Positions 1 to 8,138 of a stretch of 64,000 bases of DNA are shown in pieces (the stretch's first letter is position 1; each line of letters opens with the position of its first letter). Source of the DNA: Aquibacillus sediminis (GTDB lineage Bacteria > Bacillota > Bacilli > Bacillales > Amphibacillaceae); NCBI RefSeq assembly GCF_005870085.1, contig NZ_SZNM01000007.1, positions 115,337 through 179,336 of the forward strand. Reading direction: 5' to 3'. Position numbers and translations under genes: made by a program. The notes under the pieces were generated by a model, which was given only the letters and a program-made list of their open reading frames with translations, was not told the origin of the DNA and did no database searches.

Positions 1-150
1 GTGACACATGAAATGGGGTTTGCTAAGGAAGTAGGAGATCGCGTCTTATTCATGGATGAAGGGGTGATTATGGAAGAAGGGGATCCACTGCAAATTTTTG
101 ATAACCCCCAAAATCCCCGAACTCAATCGTTCTTAAGTAAAATTTTATAA
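1..150 (+). CDS. Polar amino-acid ABC transporter ATP-binding protein, C-terminal end
   Basis: The first 49 codons visible read in frame 1 to a TAA at 148-150. The sequence has the post-Walker-B H-loop (VTHEMGFA) and the typical tail of GlnQ/ArtM-type ATPases: a D-x-G-x-I-x-E-E-G box, then P-x-x-I-F-x-N-P and R-T-x-x-F-L. It would energise uptake of a polar amino acid at the membrane. The start lies outside the window, so the substrate cannot be named. A strong terminator hairpin follows directly, so this is probably the last gene of its operon. Confidence 0.85.
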   Translation: MTHEMGFAKEVGDRVLFMDEGVIMEEGDPLQIFDNPQNPRTQSFLSKIL

Positions 151-162
151 GTCTAAGCATTT

Positions 163-190
163 TGACTCCAGTACTGTACTGGAGTCATTT
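163..190 (+). terminator. Rho-independent terminator after the ABC ATPase
   Basis: Perfect 11-bp inverted repeat TGACTCCAGTA / TACTGGAGTCA around a 3-nt loop, followed by TTTTG. It lies 12 bases after the stop codon. Confidence 0.8.
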
Positions 191-204
191 TGTGAGACAG
201 GCAG

Positions 205-357
205 GCGTACCGTTCCACGCATAGCGTGGGACGGTTCTTTATCATTCCAGGCGAGAAGACTCCATCCTCAAGGAATGAGAAGGGCGCTAGCCCAATGAGT
301 AGGGTGGAGATGAATCGCTTTCGGACAAGGGATAGCTTTAGCTATCTCAATTGTCCG
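205..357 (+). ncRNA. Structured RNA resembling a TnpB omega-RNA scaffold / IS605-type right end
   Basis: Four pairings can be read. A 12-bp hairpin spans 209-235 (ACCGTTCCACGC with a GC-rich partner, one G-U pair). TCATTCC at 242-248 pairs with GGAATGA at 272-278. CTCCATCCT at 260-268 pairs with AGGGTGGAG at 301-309. The last two cross, forming a pseudoknot, and a small GGGC-GCTA-GCCC hairpin sits inside. A final two-part stem covers 322-357 (CGGACAA/TTGTCCG outside, GATAGC/GCTATC inside). A pseudoknot plus hairpins just before a TnpB-family sequence suggests an omega-RNA from an IS200/IS605-type element. The order (RNA before the tnpB start) implies it belongs to an older element whose tnpB is gone. 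Family assignment is inference; the pairings are seen. Confidence 0.4.
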
Positions 358-398
358 ACTAATTAAGTATTAGCCCAAATATCTCAACATTTTAAAAA

Positions 399-438
399 CG
401 AACAAATGTTTGTGTGTTTTTGAGACATCATGTATAAT
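399..438 (+). promoter_or_regulatory. Promoter of the tnpB fragment with a LexA(DinR)-type box
   Basis: CGAACAAATGTTTG at 399-412 fits the Bacillus LexA/DinR consensus CGAACRNRYGTTYG at every position. It overlaps a -35 (TTGTGT, 410-415) placed 17 bases before TATAAT (433-438), so bound LexA would block RNA polymerase. Confidence 0.6.
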
Positions 439-463
439 AAAAAGAAAAGGGGAGGTGACTGTT

Positions 464-634
464 TTGCTTGGCCATATGGCTTATAAATTCAGAATCTATC
501 CTAACCGGAATCAAGCTATCTTAATCAATAAAACCATAGGATGTTCTCGTTTTGTGTTCAATCATTTTCTGTCAAAATGGAATGCAACGTATAAGAAAAC
601 GGGAAAAGGTTTGACCTACAACATTTGTTCTAGC
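464..634 (+). pseudogene. tnpB: TnpB (IS200/IS605 or IS1341-type) N-terminal fragment
   Basis: Translation from TTG 464 (or ATG 476) gives a typical TnpB N-terminus: YKFRIYPN, then INKTIGCSRFVFN, W-N-x-x-Y-K, T-G-K-G-L-T-Y-N. GGAGGTG at 451-457 is a good ribosome-binding site for TTG 464. Similarity stops about residue 57; the frame continues into unrelated sequence ending at 709. The RuvC nuclease and zinc-finger parts of a roughly 370-400 residue protein are absent, so no RNA-guided nuclease is made here. The breakpoint leads into the Bacillaceae repeat at 683. Confidence 0.8.
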
Positions 635-682
635 ATAGGAAATTATAAAATGGAATGGTTGTGTATAACTTTTTTAGCCTAC

Positions 683-775
683 ATTGGCCACGTCCAGCTC
701 CAGCGCTAAAGCTGTAGCGAGACTTCCCTCACCTCCGTACGATAAGTCAACATCGACTTCCTTCGGTCCCAAACA
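683..775 (+). repeat. Dispersed intergenic repeat common in halotolerant Bacillaceae
   Basis: The stretch containing GTCCAGCTCCAGCGC, CACCTCCGTACGATAAGTC and AACATCGACTTCCTTCGGTC matches, from memory, a short non-coding repeat scattered through Oceanobacillus, Virgibacillus and Lysinibacillus genomes. It sits at the breakpoint of the tnpB remnant. No other copy is seen in this window. Confidence 0.55.
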
Positions 776-1326
776 GTTTCCTTTAAGGTCGTTAAGTGGT
801 GAGAGGGTTCAAGATGTGGAAATTGTACACGTTACTCTGTAAAACAGTGCGTGAAAACACGGAACGAGAAACGCCACAAAGGTGAAGCACTGTCACCAAT
901 AAAGACAAAAAGTAACCGCCTGTTCCTGCGACCAAAGAGATAGGAGCAAAAGGGTACTTCATATGGACATTTATCCTTTGGAAGTGCCTGATCCTTTTAC
1001 GCCAATCATTACGATGTGGAATGAAGAAGTGGTGTGTGGAGTTAGATATATATCGGTTTAAATTATTTCCTACTTAAAATAGTGGTTCGTCCATTCATGA
1101 TGGACAAATGTTTTTGGATGGGGTCTGTTACCCTATTATTCAGTAATCAAAGGTGCCAAGTACTACTAATAGTATTTGGTGCCTTTTTTCATAAGCATAA
1201 TTTTACTTATTTGACCTTTAATATCAATTACTTTACCAGCACCGTAGACAAATATAAATAGCGTTTGTATAGATGAAATGGAGGAAGGTATTCACTATTT
1301 TGGGATGATGAAAGGAGGGGAGATAG
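776..1326. other. Gene-poor stretch with decayed coding sequence
   Basis: No convincing gene. A 32-codon reading frame at 963-1061 (beginning MDIYPLEVPDPF) has coding-like composition but no good ribosome-binding site and no family I recognise; it may be the end of a decayed gene. A terminator-like hairpin lies at 1151-1189, and the ribosome-binding site of the next small ORF is at the end. Confidence 0.4.
1151..1189 (+). terminator. Probable terminator
   Basis: AGGTGCCAA pairs with TTGGTGCCT across a 20-base loop, with two G-U wobbles, followed by six Ts. Confidence 0.5.
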
Positions 1327-1470
1327 ATGGCAGAAAATAAGGAACATTGGCTTGACCGCAAAGAACAACAAATGAAAACATCGATTATCATCAGTATGAG
1401 AGAAAAAGGTTATTCTGATGAGAATATTAGTGTTTTTCTAGAAGAGTGGGGGTTCTCACCAGAGTTTTAG
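1327..1470 (+). CDS. Small hypothetical protein, 47 aa
   Basis: ATG at 1327 is preceded by a strong ribosome-binding site (GAAAGGAGGGGAG). The protein is charged and helical, beginning MAENKEHWLDRKEQQ and ending EEWGFSPEF, with no membrane segment or cysteine. I do not recognise a family. The central M-R-E-K-G-Y-S-D-E-N-I-S-V-F-L-E-E-W pattern looks like a small helix-turn-helix or helical-hairpin fold, but this is weak. It ends 20 bases from the convergent GlcG-like gene and appears to be monocistronic. Confidence 0.55.
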   Translation: MAENKEHWLDRKEQQMKTSIIISMREKGYSDENISVFLEEWGFSPEF

Positions 1471-1490
1471 ATATTTCCAATTACATCTTC

Positions 1491-1910
1491 TTAATTTTTA
1501 GTTTTCAGGTTTTCAAAAGCTTGGATGGCTGCTTGCGCGACTTGGATATCCTGTTCAACTGTGCCACCGCTTACACCAACCGCACCAATAACTTTATCAT
1601 TTTTAACGATAGGAATTCCGCCACCAAAGATAACCACTTTTCCTTGGTCAGTCGTATTGATTCCATATAAATCTGCATTTGGAACCGCTGCATCCGTTAA
1701 GTTAGCAGTAGGTTTTTTAAAAGCAACGGAGGTCCAGGCTTTGTTTTGTGAAATGTCAATACTTCCTAACAAAGAATCACCCATACGATGTACCGCAACT
1801 AAATTCCCACCTTCGTCTAATACGGAAATAACCATTTGAACCCCGATCTTCTCAGCTTCTTTTTCAGCACCTTCCATTAAAGTCTTCGCGATTTCCAGAT
1901 TCATGTTCAT
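1491..1910 (-). CDS. GlcG/HbpS family protein (DUF336)
   Basis: The 139 residues match the full length of the GlcG/HbpS/PduO-C fold. Typical blocks are seen: an N-terminal helix with A-x-x-L-x-x-G-A-E-x-E-A; V-x-V-x-D-E-G-G-N-L-V-A-x-x-R-M; W-T-S-V-A-F-K-K-P-T; F-G-G-G-I-P-I; and G-A-V-G-V-S-G-G-T-V-E-Q-D. Members include haem-binding HbpS, the cobalamin adenosyltransferase-linked PduO C-domain and GlcG of glycolate operons, so haem or small-molecule binding is plausible but not shown. The start at 1910 gives MNMN; ATG 1904 is an alternative. No glycolate or haem genes are adjacent. Confidence 0.8.
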   Translation of the reverse strand: MNMNLEIAKTLMEGAEKEAEKIGVQMVISVLDEGGNLVAVHRMGDSLLGSIDISQNKAWTSVAFKKPTANLTDAAVPNADLYGINTTDQGKVVIFGGGIPIVKNDKVIGAVGVSGGTVEQDIQVAQAAIQAFENLKTKN

Positions 1911-2283
1911 CCTAGTTCCACTCTCCTTTGTTAGAATTTTCTGTCTTCATGCAATTTTATCTTAACTTAAATCACCAAACAACTAAAAGGGAGAAAGTTG
2001 ATGGAAGTGGGACAAGGGGTTCGCGTCCCGTCAATTACTAGGTTATATTGGAGCAATAGAAAATGTATATAAATTTACTACTATATAGCATGCAGTCACT
2101 TGGCCACTTCTCGTTTGAATGCAGAAGGTATCATGCGACATAGTCGGTACTCACTGTAACACTTTAATCCAATAGGTTAAGTACCGTTGTTTGATATCCT
2201 TTTCTCTAACGATCATTAGCGTTAAAATAAAACCAAGTGGGACAAATGCCCTGTCCCCATGTCCCAAAGAAAGGAAGATTATC
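1911..2283. other. Intergenic stretch with two palindromic GGGACA repeats
   Basis: No gene is supported. Copies of the window's GGGACA/TGTCCC repeat lie at 2009-2029 and 2239-2265. The second sits 19 bases before the ATG of the MazG-like gene, next to its AAGGAAG ribosome-binding site. A weak open frame through 2191-2283 is upstream extension only. Confidence 0.5.
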
Positions 2284-2610
2284 ATGCCAGAATACAATAA
2301 ATTAGTACGAGATTTGATTCCGCAAATTATTGAAAAGACGGGAAAGAAGTTTGAGACGAAAATACTTGATGAACAAGACTACCTAACAGCATTAGGTGCG
2401 AAATTAGGAGAAGAAGTCGAGGAATACTTCGCCGCTGATAATGCCGAGGATCGTTTGGAAGAGCTAGCAGATGTGCTTGAGGTTGTCCATGCTCTTGCAC
2501 ATAAAGACGGTACTACGATGGAAGAGGTCGAGAAGGTTCGACAGCAAAAAGCGGAGAAACGTGGTGGATTTAAGGATAAAATTTTATTAGTTGAGGTTGA
2601 AGATGACTAA
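2284..2610 (+). CDS. MazG-like (phosphoribosyl-ATP pyrophosphohydrolase-like) protein
   Basis: ATG 2284 follows AAGGAAG and gives 108 residues. MPEYNKLVRDLIPQIIE is the classic opening of the COG4997 all-alpha NTP pyrophosphatase-like family. The metal-binding pattern is present: K-L-G-E-E-V-E-E-Y near residue 40 and E-E-L-A-D-V-L-E-V near 60 (E-x-x-E ... E-x-x-D). Relatives cleave non-canonical nucleoside triphosphates. The gene overlaps the next helicase gene by 8 bases, so the two are translationally coupled. A role in nucleotide signalling or depletion during phage attack is inference. It is not the histidine-pathway hisE; no his genes are near. Confidence 0.8.
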   Translation: MPEYNKLVRDLIPQIIEKTGKKFETKILDEQDYLTALGAKLGEEVEEYFAADNAEDRLEELADVLEVVHALAHKDGTTMEEVEKVRQQKAEKRGGFKDKILLVEVEDD

Positions 2611-5035
2611 TGTCAAGTTGGTAACAGAAAATGTCCAGAAAAACATTATAGCAGGAATCAGCACAGCTTCTTCGATCTATATTTTGACGTCGTTTGTGAT
2701 GAAGTCAGGGGTGGAGTTGTTAAAGCCTTATTTGGAGGACGCTGCTAAACGTGGAGCGGATATTAAGATTTGTACGGGTGATTATTTATATGTTACCCAA
2801 CCTAAAGCACTTCAAGGGCTGTTGTTTCCTGAATTTGAAAACGTGGAAGTTCGTTTGTGGCGTAGTAATGGTACATCATTTCATCCTAAAGCCTATCTGT
2901 TCAATGATGAGGAACAAGGGACGTTTATTGTTGGTTCATCCAATCTATCGAAATCAGCACTCACCACGGGGGTAGAGTGGAATGTCGTGATGGAAAAACA
3001 AGCACAGCCGCAGACATTTGAAGATGCTGTTGATCATTTTCTTAAACTCTTTTATAACGAACAAACTGTTCCCGTTAATCCAGAAACGGTAAAAAAATAT
3101 ACAACTCAGTATGAAGCATTTCATCAAAAACATCCACATCTAGCAACAACTTGGGCGAAACAGGAAGAAATAGAGTTAATGCTTCCGAATGAACAACAGG
3201 ATTCCGAACAAGAAATCATTACGGATCCAATCCCAACATATCAAACAGCAATTGAGCCTCGCCCAGCACAGCAACAGGCACTAGAGGCATTACATAATAC
3301 GATGGCCGAAGAATATGACAAAGCAATGATCGTGATGGCAACAGGACTTGGGAAAACTTATCTTGCTGCCTTTTTTGCACGTCATTTTAATCGCGTGTTA
3401 TTTGTAGCCCATCGAGAAGAAATTTTGCATCAAGCGAAAAAGTCGTTTGCACATGTCATGCCTGATAGAAGCTATGGCATCTATAACGGAAAGGTGAAAG
3501 ACACTGGCACAGATAATGTGTTTGCATCAATTTACACCTTAAGTATGGAGGAACACCTGCAAAAATTCCCACAAGATTTTTTTGATTTAATCGTAGTCGA
3601 TGAGTTTCACCATGCGGCAGCAACGTCCTACAACCGAGTACTAAACTATTTCGATCCAAAGTTTTTGTTAGGAATAACAGCAACACCAGATCGAATGGAT
3701 GGTAAGGATGTCTATGCAATATGTGAGGGGAATGTTGCGTTTCAACTGCATTTTATTGAAGCCATTCAACACGGCTGGCTTGCTCCCTTTCATTATTATG
3801 GAGTTTATGATGAGACCGATTACTCAAAAATCACATGGCTAGGGACAAAATATGATCAAACAGAGTTACTGGCGGCACAATTACGTGAGGAAACAGCTGA
3901 AAATGTGTATGAAGCTTGGAAAAAGCATAAACAAACACGCACAATCGGGTTTTGTTCGTCAATTAAACAAGCGCAATTTTTATCCAACTACTTCAATGAT
4001 CAAGGTGAAAATACGATCGCGCTCCATTCTCAAAGTATCGACATATCAAGAAAGGAAGCCATTGATAAGTTGGATAGAGGAGACATCGATGTCATTTTCA
4101 CGGTTGATTTATTTAATGAAGGGGTTGATATTCCGTCTGTCGACACCCTTCTATTTGTGCGACCAACCGAATCCCTAACCGTCTTCACCCAGCAAGTTGG
4201 CCGAGGCCTGCGCCTGCATCATGGAAAAAATCAATGTACGATCATTGATCTGATAGGTAACTATCGCAATGCAGATCTGAAGCTGAGTTTATTTGATACA
4301 GAAAGACATGTAAATGGCAAAAAGAAACGGGAAGTTGTTCCGATTGTACCTACACAGTGTAAGATCGACCTTGATGTACACGTTATTGATTTGTTAAAAG
4401 AACTAACAAGGAAAAAGCAACCGCGAAAAGAAAAATTACTTCATGCCTATGAGGAGTTGAAAGAAGAAATCGGTCACCGACCAACTTATTTGGACATGCA
4501 CTTGTATGGAAATGTGAATACGAAGGAATTTAAACAAGAGTTCAGATCCTATGCAGGTTTCTTGCTGTGGGCGGAGGAATTAACGGACAAAGAACAGCAA
4601 GTATTCTTTGATTATCGGGATTGGATTGAAGAAGTAGAGAAAACTGGTATGGCAAAAAGTTATAAGATGGTCGTCCTGTCCTACATGTTAAGCCGAGGAG
4701 AGTGGGATTGGCATAAGTCCGTAACAGCAGAAGAAGTAGCACCATATTTCCATAAGTATCTGACAGAAAAAGAATATCGCAAGCAAGCGGATTTTTCGGA
4801 TAAAAAGACGAAGAAGTTGTGGGACTATGATCAAGAAAAAGTCGCCAAAATTGTTGCCGACATGCCGATGACGAAGTGGAGTGGCAGTTCGAAAGGTATC
4901 ACCACGTTTGTAGATGGTGAGTTTGGGTTAGGGTTTGATGTAGCGGAAGAGGATTCGTCAATACTTTATGATATAACTAGGGAGATTTGTGTGTATCGGT
5001 TGCATGGGTATTTTGAGCGGAAGGGGAACAAGTGA
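2603..5035 (+). CDS. PLD-domain DEAD/DEAH (SF2) helicase
   Basis: ATG 2603 overlaps the upstream stop (ATGACTAA). The 810-residue protein opens with a phospholipase-D-like domain having one H-x-K motif (FHPKAYLF, about residue 93) followed by GSSNLS, where HKD nucleases place the catalytic His and Lys. The SF2 motor follows: ATGLGKT at about 246, a DEFH box at about 333, TATPDR at about 352, and QQVGRGLR at about 530. A roughly 230-residue C-terminal region is unassigned; the DUF3427 domain of longer relatives seems absent. The fusion suggests a motor coupled to nuclease or end-binding activity. With the MazG-like partner and zinc-finger ORF it looks like a defence operon; DNA as substrate is inference. 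Confidence 0.8.
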   Translation: MTNVKLVTENVQKNIIAGISTASSIYILTSFVMKSGVELLKPYLEDAAKRGADIKICTGDYLYVTQPKALQGLLFPEFENVEVRLWRSNGTSFHPKAYLFNDEEQGTFIVGSSNLSKSALTTGVEWNVVMEKQAQPQTFEDAVDHFLKLFYNEQTVPVNPETVKKYTTQYEAFHQKHPHLATTWAKQEEIELMLPNEQQDSEQEIITDPIPTYQTAIEPRPAQQQALEALHNTMAEEYDKAMIVMATGLGKTYLAAFFARHFNRVLFVAHREEILHQAKKSFAHVMPDRSYGIYNGKVKDTGTDNVFASIYTLSMEEHLQKFPQDFFDLIVVDEFHHAAATSYNRVLNYFDPKFLLGITATPDRMDGKDVYAICEGNVAFQLHFIEAIQHGWLAPFHYYGVYDETDYSKITWLGTKYDQTELLAAQLREETAENVYEAWKKHKQTRTIGFCSSIKQAQFLSNYFNDQGENTIALHSQSIDISRKEAIDKLDRGDIDVIFTVDLFNEGVDIPSVDTLLFVRPTESLTVFTQQVGRGLRLHHGKNQCTIIDLIGNYRNADLKLSLFDTERHVNGKKKREVVPIVPTQCKIDLDVHVIDLLKELTRKKQPRKEKLLHAYEELKEEIGHRPTYLDMHLYGNVNTKEFKQEFRSYAGFLLWAEELTDKEQQVFFDYRDWIEEVEKTGMAKSYKMVVLSYMLSRGEWDWHKSVTAEEVAPYFHKYLTEKEYRKQADFSDKKTKKLWDYDQEKVAKIVADMPMTKWSGSSKGITTFVDGEFGLGFDVAEEDSSILYDITREICVYRLHGYFERKGNK

Positions 5036-5043
5036 GCTAGGAC

Positions 5044-5259
5044 TTGATCATTGTATTGGGTAAAAGTGAAGGAGAAAAAATTGAACAAAGCAAGGTAACA
5101 CACCCTAAACCTGCTTCCGATGATACACCAATTTGTAAGAAATGCGGAAGCCCAATCATAAAGCGTCAAGCTAAAAAAGGCGAAAATAAAGGGGAAGCGT
5201 TTTATGGTTGTACAAATTTTCCTAAGTGTAGAGAAGTGTTTGAAATTACGGGAAAGTGA
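5044..5259 (+). CDS. Topoisomerase-type C4 zinc-finger protein
   Basis: About 71 residues from TTG 5044; no strong ribosome-binding site, so the start is uncertain. The only recognisable domain is one topoisomerase I C-terminal C4 zinc finger: CKKCGSP, then F-Y-G-C-T-N-F-P-K-C-R. Such fingers bind single-stranded DNA and are often fused to helicases or nucleases. It begins 8 bases after the PLD-helicase stop in another frame, so it could be a detached C-terminal module. Terminator at 5297. Confidence 0.6.
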   Translation: MIIVLGKSEGEKIEQSKVTHPKPASDDTPICKKCGSPIIKRQAKKGENKGEAFYGCTNFPKCREVFEITGK

Positions 5260-5296
5260 TAGGTCCTTTTAAAAAAGGATGTAGGTTTGGTTTGAG

Positions 5297-5328
5297 GAAG
5301 CATGGGAATAAATCTCATGCTTCTTTTT
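5297..5328 (+). terminator. Terminator of the MazG-like/PLD-helicase operon
   Basis: GAAGCATG / CATGCTTC stem with an 11-base loop and a TTTTT tail. A second inverted repeat (AAATTGAA...TTCAATTT with inner TACCG/CGGTA) follows at 5334-5372. Confidence 0.75.
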
Positions 5329-5451
5329 AGATGGAAATTGAATCAAGAGTACCGTTTCGGTATTTCAATTTTTTATTTACATGAATTGTTGTTCCAATAA
5401 TAAATAAGAAGTAAGATGTATTTATAATGTTTAGTAAATGGGGGCTTAACA

Positions 5452-6351
5452 GTGAGTGTTACAAACAAAATAAAATATATATCAACAACAGCACTTTCGA
5501 AAGAACTGAAAATGAATGTAAAAGAAGTATTTCAAATTTTACTTGATCAGGGTCTTATAGAAAGAATAGATGGGAATTGGGTTTTGACTGAAAATGGTAA
5601 ACAGGCTGGTGGAACTACAAAGAAACACCCAAAAGTAGGGGAATATGTTGCTTGGGATGAAAACATAAAAAATAATAAAATGTTTCAAACTATATCTAAC
5701 GCTGAACCGCTTTTAAATGCAACTGCATTAAGCAAACATTTTGGTATTTCTAAATTTAAAATGAATCCAGTATTATCAGAGCTTGGATTCATTCAAAAAG
5801 CGGTCAAAGGTTGGACCGTCACAAAGTTGGGCTTAAGTCTTGGTGGGAAACAGTTGGAGTACGAAAAAACCGGAGTCCCTTATGTGAATTGGCCACAAAG
5901 TATTTTGCAGAATAAGAGATTAGTAGAAACAATGAATGAACTTCAAGGGAAAGAGCCAGAAAAACACACGGAATCGGAGCAAGATAATTTATTAGGGTTT
6001 AGAGATAAATTTGAAGCCAAACACCGGTCTGCGGATGGACATTATGTACGATCCAGAGCAGAAATGCTTATCGATAATTGGTTATACATGTCTGAAATTG
6101 TGCATGCATATGAGAGGAAATTACCAATTGAAGAAGATGTCTATACAGACTTTTATCTGCCAGTAGGTAAGGTGTATATTGAATACTGGGGCCTAGAAGA
6201 TGATCCAAAATATGCAGCTAGGAAGCAAGAAAAATTAAGAATCTATGAGAAATACGGTTTTAATTTAATTGAATTACATGATGCAGATATTCAGAATCTC
6301 GACGATATTTTACCTAAGAAATTATTGAAGTTTGGAATTCAAGCGTATTAA
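5452..6351 (+). CDS. Two-winged-helix protein with C-terminal PD-(D/E)XK nuclease-like domain
   Basis: GTG 5452 follows GGGGGC; 299 residues. Two similar N-terminal blocks (about 8-60 and 84-145) each have a T-A-L-S-K pattern and a winged-helix shape (LIERIDGNWVLTENGKQ; FIQKAVKGWTVTKLGLSLG), apparently an internal duplication that binds DNA. The C-terminal domain has R-S-R-A-E-M-L-I-D-N-W-L, Y-E-R-K-L-P, T-D-F-Y-L-P and V-Y-I-E-Y-W-G, then K-Y-G-F-N-L-I-E-L, the order seen in Vsr/RecB-like PD-(D/E)XK folds: E, then D, then E-x-W. Some relatives are misnamed glycerol kinase. Defence nuclease is inferred from fold and neighbours. Confidence 0.65.
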   Translation: MSVTNKIKYISTTALSKELKMNVKEVFQILLDQGLIERIDGNWVLTENGKQAGGTTKKHPKVGEYVAWDENIKNNKMFQTISNAEPLLNATALSKHFGISKFKMNPVLSELGFIQKAVKGWTVTKLGLSLGGKQLEYEKTGVPYVNWPQSILQNKRLVETMNELQGKEPEKHTESEQDNLLGFRDKFEAKHRSADGHYVRSRAEMLIDNWLYMSEIVHAYERKLPIEEDVYTDFYLPVGKVYIEYWGLEDDPKYAARKQEKLRIYEKYGFNLIELHDADIQNLDDILPKKLLKFGIQAY

Positions 6352-6466
6352 CTAGTAGTATTTGTTATTGAACCAGGTACTGTCTATGATAGTCCCTGAT
6401 ATTGATAATCAGGGACTTACATTGAGTGAAAATGCTACAATTAATGCAGAAAGAGGTATTCTTAAA

Positions 6467-8054
6467 ATGAAACAACCAGAAAATGTTAATATAAAATTCA
6501 CAGATTTAATTAGTCAAATAGAAAACGGCGATATTAAAATTCCGCAATTTCAGCGTGAATTTGTTTGGTCCAAACAAAAATCAGCAGACTTACTAGACTC
6601 GATATTAAAAGGTTATCCAATTGGAAGTTTTACTTTGTGGCAAACAACGGAGCGGCTTCGTACAATTCGAAACATTGGTGGAGATGACTTGCCTCAAACG
6701 AGGGAAGGCCATCCCATCGAATATGTGTTAGATGGTCAACAACGCATGACAAGTTTGTATGCTAGTTTTAAGGGTTTGAAGATCAAGAAAAACAACAAAG
6801 TAGAAGATTTTGAAAATATATACATTGATCTTATGGAAGAAGAAAATGGACCTCTTGTCATCACGGATGTTGAAGGAAGAAATGAAGAAGAAGTTATCAA
6901 ATTGAAAGATCTGCTGTACGGTGGAAGAAAACTAATGCGAATTTATCCTGAAGCATTAGACAGTAAGCTGGAAGAGTACAAGAACCGTTTTATCACCTAT
7001 ACATTTTCAGGAATTTCCATGAAAAATGTACCAATTGATGTAGCAACAGAAGTTTTTTCTAGATTAAATGTTGGTGGACAGCCATTATCTACTTTCGAAA
7101 TCATGGTTGCAAAAACGTATGATGAGGACCAAAGTTTTGATTTATCCGTGAAGTATGATGAATTCATAAGTAAAGCGGAGGAAGTAGGCTATGGTACGAT
7201 CACGGCAAGTACACTTCTTCAATTAGTTGCCATTATCATCAAAAAAGAATGTACTCGAAAACACATCTTAAGTTTAAAACGAGATGAATTTATCGGTAAG
7301 TGGGAAGAGGCTGTTGACGCTATGGAGCGAGCAATCGATTATTTTAAGAGCTATTATACCAGTTTCGAAGCTGCTTCCGTATAATGCTCTCTTAATTCCG
7401 TTTGCATACTTTTTCTTCCATCATAAGGACCGACCAGATGAGCAGGAACGAAAATATTTAGAAGATTTCTTTTGGCGCACCTCCATATTTGGAAGGTACT
7501 CCCAATCTCTTGAAGCTAAAGTGGGCCAAGATATAAAGAGAATTAATAGTATTTTAGCTGGAAATCAACCAAGGTATGAATATGAAGTAAACATCACTAC
7601 TGATGAAATCATTGAACATGGCTATTTCAGTGCAGGCAGAAGCTTTATCAAATCTATTCTTTGTTTATATGCCTACCAAGAACCAAAGTCCTTTATCGAT
7701 AATGCGAAAGTGACAATGGATAACGACTGGTTGAAGATTGCCACGAGTAGGAACTATCATCACTTTTTCCCTAAAAAGCATATGGAAGGAAAGAAAGGGG
7801 ATTTCTACGTCAATCACATATTGAATATAACGATTGTCGATGACTTTTTAAACAAAAGAAAAATTCGAACCAAAGCCCCATCTATCTATATGAAGGAGTT
7901 CCAAGAACAAAATCCAGACTTGAAGGCAACAATGAAAACCCATTTAATCGATCTAGATCATTTTGGTGTGTTTGAAGATGACTTTGATTTGTTTTTTAAG
8001 AAAAGAGCGGAGAAGGTCAGTGAGGAATTGAATGAAAGGATTGTTATGAAGTGA
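6467..8054 (+). pseudogene. DUF262/DUF1524 (GmrSD-type) restriction protein, frameshifted
   Basis: ATG 6467 (after GAAAGAGG) opens a DUF262 domain: D-G-D-I-K-I-P-Q-F-Q-R-E-F-V-W-S, S-I-L-K-G-Y-P-I-G-S-F, and the DGQQRMTSLY NTPase motif at about residue 88. This frame stops at 7384. The continuation (L-L-P-Y-N-A-L-L-I-P-F-A-Y-F-F) is in the next frame and runs to 8054, with an HNH-like YHHFFPKKH typical of DUF1524. The halves fit one 525-530 residue protein; the shift falls near 7350-7370 and is not in a homopolymer. GmrSD enzymes cut modified phage DNA using nucleotide hydrolysis by the DUF262 half. Either a real inactivating indel or a sequencing error. Confidence 0.75.
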
Positions 8055-8105
8055 GATAAAGGGGTTCTAGATTGGTATGTATATGACTTATTATTAAAAA
8101 ACTAT

Positions 8106-8138
8106 ACAGGAAAGCATTTTAGCCTTCCTGTTTTTATT
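8106..8138. terminator. Bidirectional terminator between the DUF262 gene and Shedu
   Basis: ACAGGAA / TTCCTGT stem between convergent genes, T-rich on the plus strand side and overlapping the last codons of the Shedu gene. Confidence 0.6.

Noticed and set aside
2603..5035. DrmC of DISARM supplied by the PLD-helicase
   Set aside because: DrmC is a PLD protein without an SF2 motor; this gene is a PLD-helicase fusion 7 kb away, coupled to another gene.
7284..7384. Programmed frameshift in the DUF262 gene
   Set aside because: No slippery heptamer or stimulatory hairpin is visible at the junction.
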